Shown: positions 44,011 to 53,338 of the stretch, in pieces
Layout: every line of letters starts with the position of its first letter
Numbering within the stretch: the first letter of the stretch is position 1
DNA from: Novosphingobium sp. CECT 9465
Lineage (GTDB): Bacteria > Pseudomonadota > Alphaproteobacteria > Sphingomonadales > Sphingomonadaceae
NCBI RefSeq assembly: GCF_920987055.1
Contig: NZ_CAKLBX010000001.1
Coordinates: forward strand, 916,501-980,500
DNA: 64,000 bases
Direction of reading: 5' to 3'
Program-made: the position numbers and the translations under genes
Notes under the pieces: generated by a model
What the model saw: the letters and a program-made list of their open reading frames with translations, nothing else
Told to the model about the DNA's origin: nothing
Database searches by the model: none

Positions 44011-44034
44011 GTTGTGGTTCACGTTGTGGTTCAC
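44011..44034. repeat. 12-bp tandem duplication in the glnA leader
   Basis: GTTGTGGTTCAC occurs twice head to tail (44011-44022, 44023-44034), in the gap between glnB and glnA. It could be a regulator site pair or a recent slippage event. Confidence 0.6.
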
Positions 44035-44128
44035 ATGGAGGCTTGCCCGTCCACAGGCCCACCCCCCGCTCAGATACCTTGCCCGATGCAGCCGGGCGCG
44101 GCGTCAACTTTTGTTGCGATCGATCCGA

Positions 44129-44566
<438 letters not shown>

Positions 44567-44761
44567 CTAGTAAAAAGCACTAGGGCATCGCGCGGCGGCG
44601 GGAAAGCAGGAAATGCGGGGGTCGGGCAAGATTTGAATCGAATGTGCTGGCAAGGCATGCGCATCGTTGCGCAACCGTGTTCGATTAATGCACAAAATTT
44701 GCGCAAGTGCTGCCTTGTTTTTAGGCAGAGTCTGTTTGCGGATTGCCGTCCAGATGTCTTC

Positions 44762-44845
44762 CTTGCGAGGAGGCGGAGCCGACGCGGCAATCCAGAAGGC
44801 CGGACGTAAGCGTCCTGGATTGCTTCGCTACGCTCGCAATGACGG
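44762..44845. repeat. REP-like palindrome, copy 2
   Basis: Arms at 44762-44795 and 44815-44845 are imperfect inverted copies with the same core (GCGAGGAGGC..AGCCGACGCGGC) as the element at 8630-8729. It fills most of the 387-bp gap between glnB and map together with the sigma54 site; no gene is seen in the rest. Confidence 0.75.
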
Positions 44846-44854
44846 AGGGGCAGT

Positions 44855-45685
44855 TCAGGACGCGTAAGGCGGCTTGTCCAGTCCGGCCGGGCTGAGCGTG
44901 AATATCTCGCAACCGTCTTCGGTGATGCCGATCGAATGTTCGAACTGCGCCGAAAGCGAACGGTCGCGCGTGACCGCCGTCCAGCCATCTTCGAGGATCT
45001 TCACGCCGGGCTTGCCGAGATTTATCATCGGTTCGATGGTGAAGAACATGCCGGGTCTCAGTTCCGGCCCCGTACCCGCGCGTCCGGCGTGGACCACTTC
45101 GGGCGCATCGTGGAACAGACGGCCAAGCCCGTGGCCGCAAAATTCGCGCACCACGCCATAGCGCTGCTTTTCGGCATGGGCCTGAATCGCTGCGCCAATA
45201 TCGCCCAGTCGTGCGCCGGGGCGGGCCTTTTCGATCCCGATCATCAGGCATTCGTGCGTGACATCGACCAGACGCTTCGCCTTGAGCGGCACATCGCCGA
45301 CCAGATACATCCTGCTGGTATCACCGTGCCAGCCATCGAGCAGCGGCGTCACGTCAATATTGACGATATCGCCGTCCTTGAGCGTCTTGTCCGAAGGGAT
45401 GCCATGGCAGACCACGTGGTTGATCGAGATGCAGCACGAGTGGGTGTAGCCCCGATAGCCCAGCGTCGCGGGAACGGCGCCGCCATCCAGCGTCATCTGT
45501 CGGACAACATCGTCCAGATAGTCCGTGCGAGCGCCGGGTTGCACCAGCGGCGCCAGGGCATCGAGAATTTCTGCGGCGAGCCGCCCGGCCTTGCGCATGC
45601 CCTCGAACCCGGCGGAGCCATGGAGCTTGATCGTCCCGTCACGCAGAATGACATCGTGGTCTGTAACTGTCACATATTCGGTCAT
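44855..45685 (-). CDS. map: methionine aminopeptidase type I
   Basis: Removes the initiator methionine. M24A family: substrate His in YTHSCCISINHVVCHG, metal ligands D and D in NIDVTPLLDGWHGDTSRMY, H in GHGLGRLFHDAPEVVH, E in FFTIEPM and E in SAQFEHSIGI. 276 residues from the ATG at 45685. Starts well upstream of REP copy 2 and stands alone. Confidence 0.95.
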   Translation of the reverse strand: MTEYVTVTDHDVILRDGTIKLHGSAGFEGMRKAGRLAAEILDALAPLVQPGARTDYLDDVVRQMTLDGGAVPATLGYRGYTHSCCISINHVVCHGIPSDKTLKDGDIVNIDVTPLLDGWHGDTSRMYLVGDVPLKAKRLVDVTHECLMIGIEKARPGARLGDIGAAIQAHAEKQRYGVVREFCGHGLGRLFHDAPEVVHAGRAGTGPELRPGMFFTIEPMINLGKPGVKILEDGWTAVTRDRSLSAQFEHSIGITEDGCEIFTLSPAGLDKPPYAS

Positions 45686-45754
45686 GCCGGGCACATAGCG
45701 ACGATAGCGGCAAATTGCGAGCCGTTGCAGCACGGGTGTTTCATTGGGGGTGTT

Positions 45755-46588
45755 TCATCGGGCGACGAACGTGGTCCTGAATTCCGGTTTCACGGCCGCC
45801 AGCACCTTTTGCGTTACCGGGACCGTCACTTCATAAGAACCTTCGGCATAAGGACCCGCATTATAGGGCGCGACCAGAATGCCGATGCGATCGAAAGCCT
45901 TGCCGTTGGACGAACCGAGAATCACGGTCTGCTCGGCCGGGTCGATGCATTTCTCGAATTCGGTTACGCCCCCGCCAAGGGCCTGCCCCTGCCTTTTTCT
46001 TGCACGTTGCCTGTCAAGCTCCTTGCAGAACGGATCACGGATTGCCGCGGCCAGTGCGGCCTTTGATGCGAACAGGTCTGACGGCGCGCGACGTTTGCCC
46101 GCAATCTTGTCCCACAGGATCGTGTCATAAACGTAATTGGGATGCGCGCCGCCGCTATAGAAGCCGATCAGGCTGGACATGCTGAGCCATGCGGGCAAAT
46201 CGGTCACGACTTTCCAGTCTGTGCTATGGCTGTAGGCGTTGAATGGGTAGCCGTTGGCCTTGGCATCGGCCTGCCCCTGCCTTGCGTCCGAAACAAGTTC
46301 TGTCCGCGCCTTTTCCAGCTCGCCGTCCAGAAGCGACTTGAGTGCCGGGATTGCGCCAGCGGCAGCGGGATAGGCATACGCGAATTCGTAGACATCGTTT
46401 TCTTCGGTCACGCTGCGCGCTGCGACCGGGGTCTGCGCCGAGATTTGCGGTGGGGTTAAAGACGACATTTGCTGTGGCAGCGCTGACGATTGAGCGACCG
46501 CACTGGCTGAAGGTTCAGGTTCCTTGCTGACCGAACAGGCGGCCAGAGCGGCCAGAAGAGTCAGCGGGATCAGGGATGCGGCGCGCAT
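45755..46588 (-). CDS. lipoprotein with DUF4163/DUF3298-like domain
   Basis: Lipobox LAAC (LIPLTLLAALAACSVS, Cys near residue 18), Ser/Gln/Pro-rich linker, then a domain resembling DUF4163 plus DUF3298 (RsiV-like): EFAYAYPAAAGAIPALKSLL, LIGFYSGGAHPNYVYDTILW and IGILVAPYNAGPYAEGSYEV. 277 residues. RsiV relatives bind lysozyme, but this lacks an anti-sigma part and the function is open. Divergent from the aminopeptidase gene, whose true start lies about 50 bp away. Confidence 0.75.
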   Translation of the reverse strand: MRAASLIPLTLLAALAACSVSKEPEPSASAVAQSSALPQQMSSLTPPQISAQTPVAARSVTEENDVYEFAYAYPAAAGAIPALKSLLDGELEKARTELVSDARQGQADAKANGYPFNAYSHSTDWKVVTDLPAWLSMSSLIGFYSGGAHPNYVYDTILWDKIAGKRRAPSDLFASKAALAAAIRDPFCKELDRQRARKRQGQALGGGVTEFEKCIDPAEQTVILGSSNGKAFDRIGILVAPYNAGPYAEGSYEVTVPVTQKVLAAVKPEFRTTFVAR

Positions 46589-46641
46589 GGGGCAGTTTCC
46601 TCTCGCAACGGACCGCGCTCTGCGGCATGAATGGGTGCAAC

Positions 46642-48024
46642 ATGATCGACAGAAACGCGCTGATCCAGCCTGATCGCGGCCAGCAGGCCACTGCCATCCA
46701 CCTTGTCGACAAGGCGACGCTGCCGGATTTCCTCAAGGGACTCAACGCCGGACAGCGGGCAAGCCTTGCCGCGCAGAAATTCGAGGGCGGCGGCTATGAA
46801 CATGCTATCGTGCCAGATGGCGATGGCTGGTTCGCGGTGGCGGGCGTGGCGAATGTCAACAATCTGTCGTCGTGGTGCCTTGCCAAGCTGGCCGATGTGC
46901 TGCCCGGCGGGACCTATCGCAGGGTCGGCGGGGATGCGGGCAAGGCGCTGCATGGCTGGGTGACAGGGCAATATCGCTTCGACCGCTACCGCAAGGACTC
47001 GACGGAAGCCGAACCCCGCATCCTTCTGACCAAGGAAGTCGCGCTGATCGAACCGGCGCTTGCCGAGGCGACGGCCGTGCTGATGGTGCGCGATCTGGTG
47101 AATACGCCCGCCGAGGACATGGGACCGGCGCAGCTTGAAGCCGAGGCGCGCGCGATGGCCCGGATGCATCACGCCGAAATTCATGTGGTGGCGGGCGATC
47201 TGCTCGAACGCGATTACCCGATGGTTCACGCGGTCGGACGCGCCGCCGCGCGCAGCCATGCGCCGCGCATGATCGAACTGGAATGGGGCGATCCTGCGCA
47301 TCCGCGCGTGGCCATCGTCGGCAAGGGCGTGTGCTTCGATTCCGGCGGGCTGGATATCAAGCCCGCATCGGGCATGGCGCTGATGAAAAAGGACATGGGC
47401 GGGGCCGCCCATGCGCTGGCGCTGGCGGGCCTTGTCATGGCGATGGGCTTGAAAATCCGGCTGCATATGCTTGTTCCTGCGGTGGAAAACGCGATATCTG
47501 CCCATGCGTTCCGACCGGGCGATATCCTGCGCGCGCGCAACGGCTTGTCGGTGGAAGTCACCAACACCGATGCCGAAGGGCGGCTGGTGCTGGGCGATGC
47601 GCTGGTGCGGGCTTGCGAAATGACGCCAGACCTGGTGATCGACTTTGCCACGTTGACCGGCGCGGCGCGCGTGGCGCTTGGCCCCGATCTGCCCGCGATG
47701 TTCGCACGGCGCGACGAAACGGCGCAGGGCCTGATCGCCGCCGGGCTTGAACGCGACGATGCGTGCTGGCGGCTGCCATTGTTCGAAGGCTATCGCGAGT
47801 ATCTGAAATCGGACGTGGCCGATCTGCAGAATTCGCCCGCCAATGGCTTTGCCGGTGCCAGCGTGGCGGCATTGTTCCTTGATCGCTTCGTGACTGAAGG
47901 CACCGACTGGGCGCACTTCGATACATTTGCCTGGCGGCCTGCGGCAAAGCCGGGGCGGCCCAAGGGTGGCGACGCGCTGGGCCTGCGCGCGGCATGGGGG
48001 CTGTTGAAGGCGAGATACGGCTGA
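46642..48024 (+). CDS. M17 leucyl aminopeptidase family protein
   Basis: Cytosolic metallo-aminopeptidase. Catalytic domain motifs: VGKGVCFDSGGLDIKPASGM, LMKKDMGGAAHALA and the signature NTDAEGRLVLGDAL, with metal ligands Lys, Asp and Glu present. The N-terminal domain (about residues 1-150) is divergent, as in PepB. About 460 residues from the ATG at 46642 (46627 is an alternative), leaving space for the divergent lipoprotein gene. Followed after one base by the SH3 gene. Confidence 0.9.
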   Translation: MIDRNALIQPDRGQQATAIHLVDKATLPDFLKGLNAGQRASLAAQKFEGGGYEHAIVPDGDGWFAVAGVANVNNLSSWCLAKLADVLPGGTYRRVGGDAGKALHGWVTGQYRFDRYRKDSTEAEPRILLTKEVALIEPALAEATAVLMVRDLVNTPAEDMGPAQLEAEARAMARMHHAEIHVVAGDLLERDYPMVHAVGRAAARSHAPRMIELEWGDPAHPRVAIVGKGVCFDSGGLDIKPASGMALMKKDMGGAAHALALAGLVMAMGLKIRLHMLVPAVENAISAHAFRPGDILRARNGLSVEVTNTDAEGRLVLGDALVRACEMTPDLVIDFATLTGAARVALGPDLPAMFARRDETAQGLIAAGLERDDACWRLPLFEGYREYLKSDVADLQNSPANGFAGASVAALFLDRFVTEGTDWAHFDTFAWRPAAKPGRPKGGDALGLRAAWGLLKARYG

Positions 48025-48025
48025 A

Positions 48026-48451
48026 ATGCGCATCGGCTTGCCTGACAGCGCCGACGCGGCTAATCGCCCTGCTTTCCTGTTCCGGGGGCCACCTGAATTG
48101 ACCGTTGAAGCATCGCCTCTTCCTGTTGACGTACCGAACGCGCAGCTATCACTGTGCCGCCCGTCGGACCGTTCGGACAAGCCACACCTGCCGGTGCGGG
48201 GCGACCTTGCACACATCGGTCTGGCCGGGCGCTATTTCGTGCCGCACTACGCCGTGCCGATGCCGCATGTGCTGAAGACGACCACTGTGATGCGCGGCGC
48301 GGGCAAGCTGGAAGGTGAGGCGTTGCGGACGATTGCCGAAGGCGAAGTCTTTGATGTGCTCGATATTTCAGGCGGCTGGGCGTGGGGGCAGGCAAAGTCC
48401 GACTTGTTGGTCGGCTATGTGGAACTGACCGTGCTTGAGGCGCTGGCATGA
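48026..48451 (+). CDS. bacterial SH3-like domain protein
   Basis: 141 residues. The second half (PMPHVLKTTTVMRGAGKLEG ... GGWAWGQAKSDLLVGYVELT) resembles the SH3 domains found before NlpC/P60 peptidase domains. Here the peptidase part is missing; the gene ends and overlaps argC by four bases. The first 45 residues look unstructured. It could be a truncated NlpC/P60 protein or a stand-alone adaptor. Start two bases after the aminopeptidase stop. Confidence 0.6.
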   Translation: MRIGLPDSADAANRPAFLFRGPPELTVEASPLPVDVPNAQLSLCRPSDRSDKPHLPVRGDLAHIGLAGRYFVPHYAVPMPHVLKTTTVMRGAGKLEGEALRTIAEGEVFDVLDISGGWAWGQAKSDLLVGYVELTVLEALA

Positions 48452-49377
48452 CAACGTCGGTCTTCATCGATGGAGCAGCGGGCACGACCGGGCTGGAAAT
48501 TGCCGACCGTCTGGCGGGCCGCAGCGAATTCGCGCTGATTGCTCTGGATGATGCGCGGCGCAAGGACGATGCAGCGCGGTCGCAAGCGATCAACGATGCC
48601 GATGTGGTGATCCTGTGCCTGCCCGATGATGCTGCGCGCGATGCCGTGGCGATGATTCGCAATGATCGTACGCGCGTGATCGACGCATCGACCGCGCATC
48701 GCGTGGCCGATGGCTGGACGTACGGCTTTCCCGAAATCGTCGGGCGCGAGGTCGTGGCGGAAGCGCGGCGGGTTTCGAACCCCGGCTGCTATCCCACCGG
48801 CTTCCTCGGCCTGCTCGCACCACTGGTCCATAATGGCCTGCTGCCTTCGGCCTGGCCCTATAGCTGCAATGCGATTTCCGGCTATTCCGGCGGCGGCAAG
48901 GCCCTGATCGCGCGGTTCGAAGATGATCGGGACATTGCATGGCGCGGTTATGGCCTGACCTTCGGGCACAAGCATGTGAGCGAGATGCAGCGCTATGCAG
49001 GCCTTGCCATCGCCCCGATGTTCAGCCCCGCGGTGGTCGCGGCGCATCGCGGCATGATCGTGGAAATCCCGCTGCCGCTGGGCGTGATGCCGGGCAACGT
49101 CCCTGCCGAACTGCTGCGGGCGGCGCTGACGCAGTTCTATGCCGGGTCGCCGGTGGTGACAGTGGAGCAGGACTTGCCTGCCGATGGCGAACTGCTGCTG
49201 CGCGCGTCGATGGAACCGTGGGACGGGTTGAAACTGCACGTGATGGGCAGCGCCGATGGCGAACAGGTGCGGCTGGTCGCGGTGCTCGACAATCTGGGCA
49301 AGGGCGCAAGCGGGGCGGCGGTGCAGACGCTGAACCTGATGGCCGGGCTGGACGAGACCGCAGGCTTGCGCCTCTGA
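48448..49377 (+). CDS. argC: N-acetyl-gamma-glutamyl-phosphate reductase
   Basis: Third step of arginine synthesis. Short type 2 ArgC of 309 residues with nucleotide motif IDGAAGTTGLEIADRL and catalytic Cys in SNPGCYPTGFLGLLAP; the His acid/base is in FGHKHVSEMQRY. ATG overlaps the SH3 gene stop, and a strong terminator follows. Confidence 0.94.
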   Translation: MTTSVFIDGAAGTTGLEIADRLAGRSEFALIALDDARRKDDAARSQAINDADVVILCLPDDAARDAVAMIRNDRTRVIDASTAHRVADGWTYGFPEIVGREVVAEARRVSNPGCYPTGFLGLLAPLVHNGLLPSAWPYSCNAISGYSGGGKALIARFEDDRDIAWRGYGLTFGHKHVSEMQRYAGLAIAPMFSPAVVAAHRGMIVEIPLPLGVMPGNVPAELLRAALTQFYAGSPVVTVEQDLPADGELLLRASMEPWDGLKLHVMGSADGEQVRLVAVLDNLGKGASGAAVQTLNLMAGLDETAGLRL

Positions 49378-49402
49378 CGAATCGCCGGGTAACCCAAAAT
49401 GC

Positions 49403-49439
49403 AAAAAGGCCCGCGCTCCCTCTGGAGGCGGGCCTTTTT
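49403..49439. terminator. bidirectional rho-independent terminator
   Basis: AAAAAGGCCCGC, a short loop, then GCGGGCCTTTTT: a GC stem with A5 on one side and T5 on the other. It serves argC (plus) and the ferredoxin gene (minus), which converge. Confidence 0.9.
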
Positions 49440-49462
49440 GTTTGCGCAGAAGCGCTGAAAGA

Positions 49463-49780
49463 TCAGTCTTCCGGTGCGATGGTCACGCGCAGGCCATCGA
49501 GATCGCCGGTGACCTGAACCTGGCACGAAAGGCGCGAGGTTGCGTTGCGGTGGTCCGAACTGTCGAGCAGATCGTTCTCGTCTTCGCTCATCGCCGGGAT
49601 CTTGTCGGCAAAGGCAGGGTCGATGAACACATGGCAGGTAGCGCATGAGCAGCAGCCGCCGCACAGTGCCAGAAGCTCGTCAAAGCCATTGTCGCGGATT
49701 GCTTCCATCACCGAAAGACCGGCATCGACTTCTACCGTGGATTCTTCACCAGCACGATTGACAACGACAAGCTTGGGCAT
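49463..49780 (-). CDS. 2Fe-2S ferredoxin, adrenodoxin type
   Basis: Electron carrier of 105 residues. Cluster cysteines follow C-X5-C-X2-C in [16 protein letters not shown], with the fourth in SRLSCQVQV. An ATG at 49780 ([13 protein letters not shown]) is the natural start; the longer frame is non-coding. Such ferredoxins serve cytochrome P450s, oxygenases or Fe-S assembly; no partner is adjacent. Confidence 0.93.
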   Translation of the reverse strand: MPKLVVVNRAGEESTVEVDAGLSVMEAIRDNGFDELLALCGGCCSCATCHVFIDPAFADKIPAMSEDENDLLDSSDHRNATSRLSCQVQVTGDLDGLRVTIAPED

Positions 49781-49904
49781 CGTCCATTCTCCAAACGCGG
49801 CGCAGGGCACTCCCCCTGTTCGCCTTTGGACGGGGCTGCTATCGCGGCAGCCTGGGTTTGGCAACTGCCGATCCGGTCAAATCGCCTGCTTGGGAGAATT
49901 AAGG

Positions 49905-50522
49905 ATGGGTCTGTCGGCAGAAGCGATCCGTGCAGGGCTTGATCATATCGCCAGCCGCACACCTGCCCTGGCCACTGCAATCGAGCGGGTGGGCTACCCG
50001 GAACCGCGCATCCGCGCTACCGGCTATGGCACGCTGCTGCGTACGATCGTGGGTCAGCAGGTGAGCGTGGCGGCGGCGGCTTCGGTATGGAACAAGCTGG
50101 AGGCGCTGCTGGGGGAGGACATGCCGCCGCAGGATCTGCTCGACGCCGATTTCGACGCGCTGCGCGCCTGCGGGTTGTCGCGCCAGAAACAGGGCTATGC
50201 GCGGTCGTTGTGCGAATTGGTGGTATCGGGCGAACTCGATCTCGAACATCTGCCTGCCGATGATGAGGAGGCAATCGCCGAACTGGTCAGGATCAAGGGC
50301 ATCGGGCGCTGGTCGGCGGAGATATATCTGCTGTTTGCCGAAGGCCGTGCCGATATCTGGCCCGCCGGCGATCTGGCGGTGCAGGTGGGGCTGGGCAAGC
50401 TGCTGGGGCTTGCCGAACGCCCCAGCGAGAAGGACACGCGCGCTCTGGCCGAGGCGTGGCGACCGCATCGCGGCGCCGCGGCGATCTTCACCTGGCATTG
50501 CTATAACAATCCGGCGCTGTAA
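49905..50522 (+). CDS. alkA: DNA-3-methyladenine glycosylase II, AlkA family
   Basis: Base-excision repair enzyme. Helix-hairpin-helix motif LVRIKGIGRWSAEIYLLF with catalytic Asp in WPAGDLAVQVGL about 20 residues later, and IVGQQVSVAAAASVW early in the protein. 205 residues, the short HhH-GPD form without the N-terminal AlkA domain. AAGG precedes the ATG at 49905. The frame is open upstream but lies over the ferredoxin gene. Confidence 0.92.
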   Translation: MGLSAEAIRAGLDHIASRTPALATAIERVGYPEPRIRATGYGTLLRTIVGQQVSVAAAASVWNKLEALLGEDMPPQDLLDADFDALRACGLSRQKQGYARSLCELVVSGELDLEHLPADDEEAIAELVRIKGIGRWSAEIYLLFAEGRADIWPAGDLAVQVGLGKLLGLAERPSEKDTRALAEAWRPHRGAAAIFTWHCYNNPAL

Positions 50523-50559
50523 GCACGCGCCTGAAAATAACGCAGGCATGGGTGGCGCA

Positions 50560-51363
50560 ATGGCGGGCAGGACGATCTTCATCACCGGCGGCGCATCCGG
50601 CATTGGCCGCGCCGTTGCGCAGCGCTTCGCCCAAGGCGGATGGTTCGTGGGACTGGCCGACATCGATGAGGCGGGCATGGCGCAAACCGCCGCACTGCTG
50701 CCGGCAGGGCAAAGCTCGTGCCACAGGCTCGACGTGCGTGACCGCGCGATGTGGGATGCGGCGCTGGCCGATTGCGCAAAGGCTGCGGGCGGGCGGATCG
50801 ATGCCGTGTTCAACAACGCCGGAATCCCGGTGGGCGGTGCCATTACCGAACTGACGCCCGACGAGATCGAGCGCGCGCTCGCCATCAATCTCAAGGGTGT
50901 GATCTTCGGTGCGCAGGCTGCCTATCGGTGGCTGAAGGCGAGTGCTCCGGGATCGGTCCTGCTCAACACCGCCAGCGCGGCGGGCATTTATGGCACACCC
51001 GGAACTTCTGTCTATTCCGCGACCAAGTTCGGGGTGAGGGGTATCACCGAATCGCTCGATGGAGAATGGGCTGCCGACAAGATCAACGTCCGCAGCCTGA
51101 TGCCCGGCTACATCGATACGCCGCTGCTGGATCACGCGCCCAACCTTGCGAGCAACGGCGATATTCGCGCCCGTGTGCGCGGCGCAGGGCTTGAGATCAC
51201 GCCGGTGCACGATGTGGCCGAAGCGGCGTGGGCGGCAGTCCATGGCGCCAGGCTGCATACGCTCGTCGGCAAGACGGCGCGGCGGATGGCCTTCGCTTCG
51301 CGGTGGATGCCGGGCGCGTTGCGCAAGCAGATGCGCAAGATGCACAGGCCTGCGGGGAAATAA
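50560..51363 (+). CDS. short-chain dehydrogenase/reductase
   Basis: Classical SDR of 267 residues. Cofactor motif TGGASGIGRAVAQ, NNAG motif FNNAGIPVGG, catalytic Ser in LLNTASAAGIYG and YSATK with Tyr and Lys. Asp at the end of the second strand (LADIDEAG) favours NAD. A basic C-terminus (LRKQMRKMHRPAGK) is unusual and might touch the membrane. ATG at 50548 is also possible. Substrate unknown. Confidence 0.9.
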   Translation: MAGRTIFITGGASGIGRAVAQRFAQGGWFVGLADIDEAGMAQTAALLPAGQSSCHRLDVRDRAMWDAALADCAKAAGGRIDAVFNNAGIPVGGAITELTPDEIERALAINLKGVIFGAQAAYRWLKASAPGSVLLNTASAAGIYGTPGTSVYSATKFGVRGITESLDGEWAADKINVRSLMPGYIDTPLLDHAPNLASNGDIRARVRGAGLEITPVHDVAEAAWAAVHGARLHTLVGKTARRMAFASRWMPGALRKQMRKMHRPAGK

Positions 51364-51381
51364 GATCAGTCCTCCGACTCC

Positions 51382-51606
51382 GTCGCCCCGGACCTGATCC
51401 GGGGTGAGGCTTTTCTTTGCGCCAGCAGGGGAGAATTTGGTTCGCGCAAAGTTCGCAAAGAACGCAAAGAACTTCCAAGCGCAACCGGCAGGGTCTGAAA
51501 ACGGCAAGTCGACGCGCCTGCACGCGAGCAATCTTTCTCTGCGTTCTTTGCGAACTTTACGCGAAACAAGACAGGCAGCGTTACCCCGTATCAAGTCCGG
51601 GGCGAC
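51382..51606. repeat. 225-bp doubly nested inverted repeat
   Basis: Outer arms at 51382-51404 and 51584-51606 match as inverted repeats with two changes (core GTCGCCCCGGAC). Inner arms at about 51440-51471 and 51534-51567 form a second inverted pair (core GTTCGCAAAGAACGCA). No coding sequence inside. It resembles a MITE or a REP-type composite and is unlike the other palindromes in the window. The rest of the 405-bp gap (51607-51768) shows no gene, only a short tandem CGTCACGGTAATT (51713-51738). Confidence 0.65.
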
Positions 51607-51768
51607 GGCTGGTCTTCAGGATAGGGACCTAACGGGCGCAAAACGAAAAGGGGGTGGGCAGTCGTCATCGATTTCGCGATCAAGCAACGGCTATTTGGGG
51701 GTTTTCGCACCTGTCACGGTAATTTCGTCACGGTAATTCCCGGCAATGCAACCTGATATCATCTGGCT

Positions 51769-52209
51769 CTAACCTGCGCCGACTAATGCCCACGCAAACA
51801 GCAGCGTCGTAGCGGCCCCCAGTAAACTCCTGATGTTGTGCAATTTGCCCCATTGGATCAGCATCGCCCGGCTTGCAGCGCTCGCCTCGCGTTCCGGCAT
51901 CGCCATCAGGCGTTTGTTGACCGGCATGATAACAGTTAGCGTGAACGGCCAGTTTGCGAGCAACAGGGCGCTTCCCGCAAACCATCTCCAGTCGGCCGAA
52001 AGGTATCCAGCAAGGATTCCTGCCGCGCCCCCGGCGATCGCTAACCCGGACTGGATCGGCAGTGCCCGCTTGTAGCTGGGCTGCCACTGCATAAGCAACG
52101 GACCGTCTGTCAGTTCGAGACGCGCAGGATGTTCGACAAGGCTAATGTAAAGTGCAGCGCCGGAAAACAGCGTAGCGAAAAGGAGAGCGGCTACAGAGAG
52201 TTGAAACAT
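51769..52209 (-). CDS. DUF1772 (anthrone oxygenase-like) membrane protein
   Basis: 146 residues with four hydrophobic helices. SVAALLFATLFSGAALYISLVEHPAR and WPFTLTVIMPVNKRLM are typical of DUF1772. Some fungal relatives oxidise anthrones; the bacterial ones are uncharacterised. Stands alone with 200 bp downstream of the next gene, where nothing is visible (52210-52409). Confidence 0.82.
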   Translation of the reverse strand: MFQLSVAALLFATLFSGAALYISLVEHPARLELTDGPLLMQWQPSYKRALPIQSGLAIAGGAAGILAGYLSADWRWFAGSALLLANWPFTLTVIMPVNKRLMAMPEREASAASRAMLIQWGKLHNIRSLLGAATTLLFAWALVGAG

Positions 52210-52409
52210 CGAAATTCCTCGGCATCAGCCGGGAAAGCGCAGCACCCGCAGCAGCGCCTTCCCACACAAGTTGGGTTGACGCCGTGGCTGGGAAGAACCC
52301 GATGACGGGCGCAGGAGCTACCGACCTGCAACTCTATTTTCGGCAGCCCGAACATGGCCCGTAATGCCGACATTTGCAATCGCCGAAAGTTCGCATCGGC
52401 GGCGTGCCA

Positions 52410-52700
52410 TCAAACAAACCCCTCCATTGCCCGCGCCATCGCTGCGTCCCTTGCTGACAGTCCGTCGGCGTCGTGCGTGGTCAGCGTCACGTCCACGCGG
52501 TTGTAGACGTTGAACCATTCCGGGTGGTGGTCAGCCTTTTCCGCATAGAGCGCAACGCGGTTCATGAAGGCCCACGCGGCGGAGAAGTCGGCAAAGCGGA
52601 AGGTGCGCACGATGGCGCGGCCATCTTCGCGCAAGGTCCATGCCGGAAGTTCGGCCAGCAGGGCATCGCGCTGGGCATCGGAAAGGCGGGGGATGGCCAT
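52410..52700 (-). CDS. phhB: 4a-hydroxytetrahydrobiopterin dehydratase
   Basis: Pterin-4a-carbinolamine dehydratase of 96 residues, recycling the pterin cofactor. Active site motif [20 protein letters not shown] with the paired His, and [17 protein letters not shown]. No phenylalanine hydroxylase gene is nearby, so the role may be pterin turnover more generally. Divergent from ccmA. Confidence 0.92.
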   Translation of the reverse strand: MAIPRLSDAQRDALLAELPAWTLREDGRAIVRTFRFADFSAAWAFMNRVALYAEKADHHPEWFNVYNRVDVTLTTHDADGLSARDAAMARAMEGFV

Positions 52701-52762
52701 CGGGACCCTTTCAAAATCGGCATGCTTGGCAGGCCCCGTGGTTTCGCCTATCGCCGCGCACC

Positions 52763-53338
52763 ATGCAAGACTGCCGTCTCGTCGCCACGAATATCGCCTG
52801 CAGGCGGGGGGATCGAATCCTGTTTCGCGGGCTGTCGCTGGCCGTCGAGCCGGGGCAGATGGTGCATCTGGCCGGGCCGAACGGGATCGGCAAATCCAGC
52901 CTGATCAGGATACTCGCAGGCCTGCTGCGCCCTTATGCCGGAACGGTGGAGCGGGCAGGCAGGCTGGCGCTGGCAGATGAACGGCTTGCCCTCGATGGCC
53001 ACCAGACGCTGGAGCGCGCGCTGGGGTTCTGGCGCAGGATCGACCGTTCGGACGACGCTGTAGCGGACTTCGGCCTTGCCAACCTGCTCGATGTTCCGGT
53101 GCGCTTCCTGTCCACCGGCCAGCGCAAACGCGCGGCACTGGCGCGGATCGCCGCCAGCGATGCGTCGATCTGGCTGCTGGACGAACCCCTGAACGGACTT
53201 GACCAGCACTGGTCGAGCATGGCGCAAGCGGCGATCAACGCGCATCGCAGATCGGGCGGGGCGGTGGTGATCGCATCGCACCAGCCGCTTTCCGTCGAAG
53301 GCGTCCGTCCTCTCGAACTGCTGGATTACGCGGAATGA
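52763..53338 (+). CDS. ccmA: cytochrome c biogenesis ABC transporter ATP-binding protein CcmA
   Basis: ATPase that drives heme release from CcmE in system I cytochrome c maturation. Walker [11 protein letters not shown], signature [11 protein letters not shown] and Walker [13 protein letters not shown]. 191 residues from the ATG at 52763, the compact CcmA size. Overlaps ccmB by four bases. Confidence 0.94.
   Translation: MQDCRLVATNIACRRGDRILFRGLSLAVEPGQMVHLAGPNGIGKSSLIRILAGLLRPYAGTVERAGRLALADERLALDGHQTLERALGFWRRIDRSDDAVADFGLANLLDVPVRFLSTGQRKRAALARIAASDASIWLLDEPLNGLDQHWSSMAQAAINAHRRSGGAVVIASHQPLSVEGVRPLELLDYAE

Noticed and set aside
46570..48216. 548-residue open frame on the minus strand
   Set aside because: Opposes the M17 aminopeptidase with its NTDAEGRL signature; no recognisable motif.
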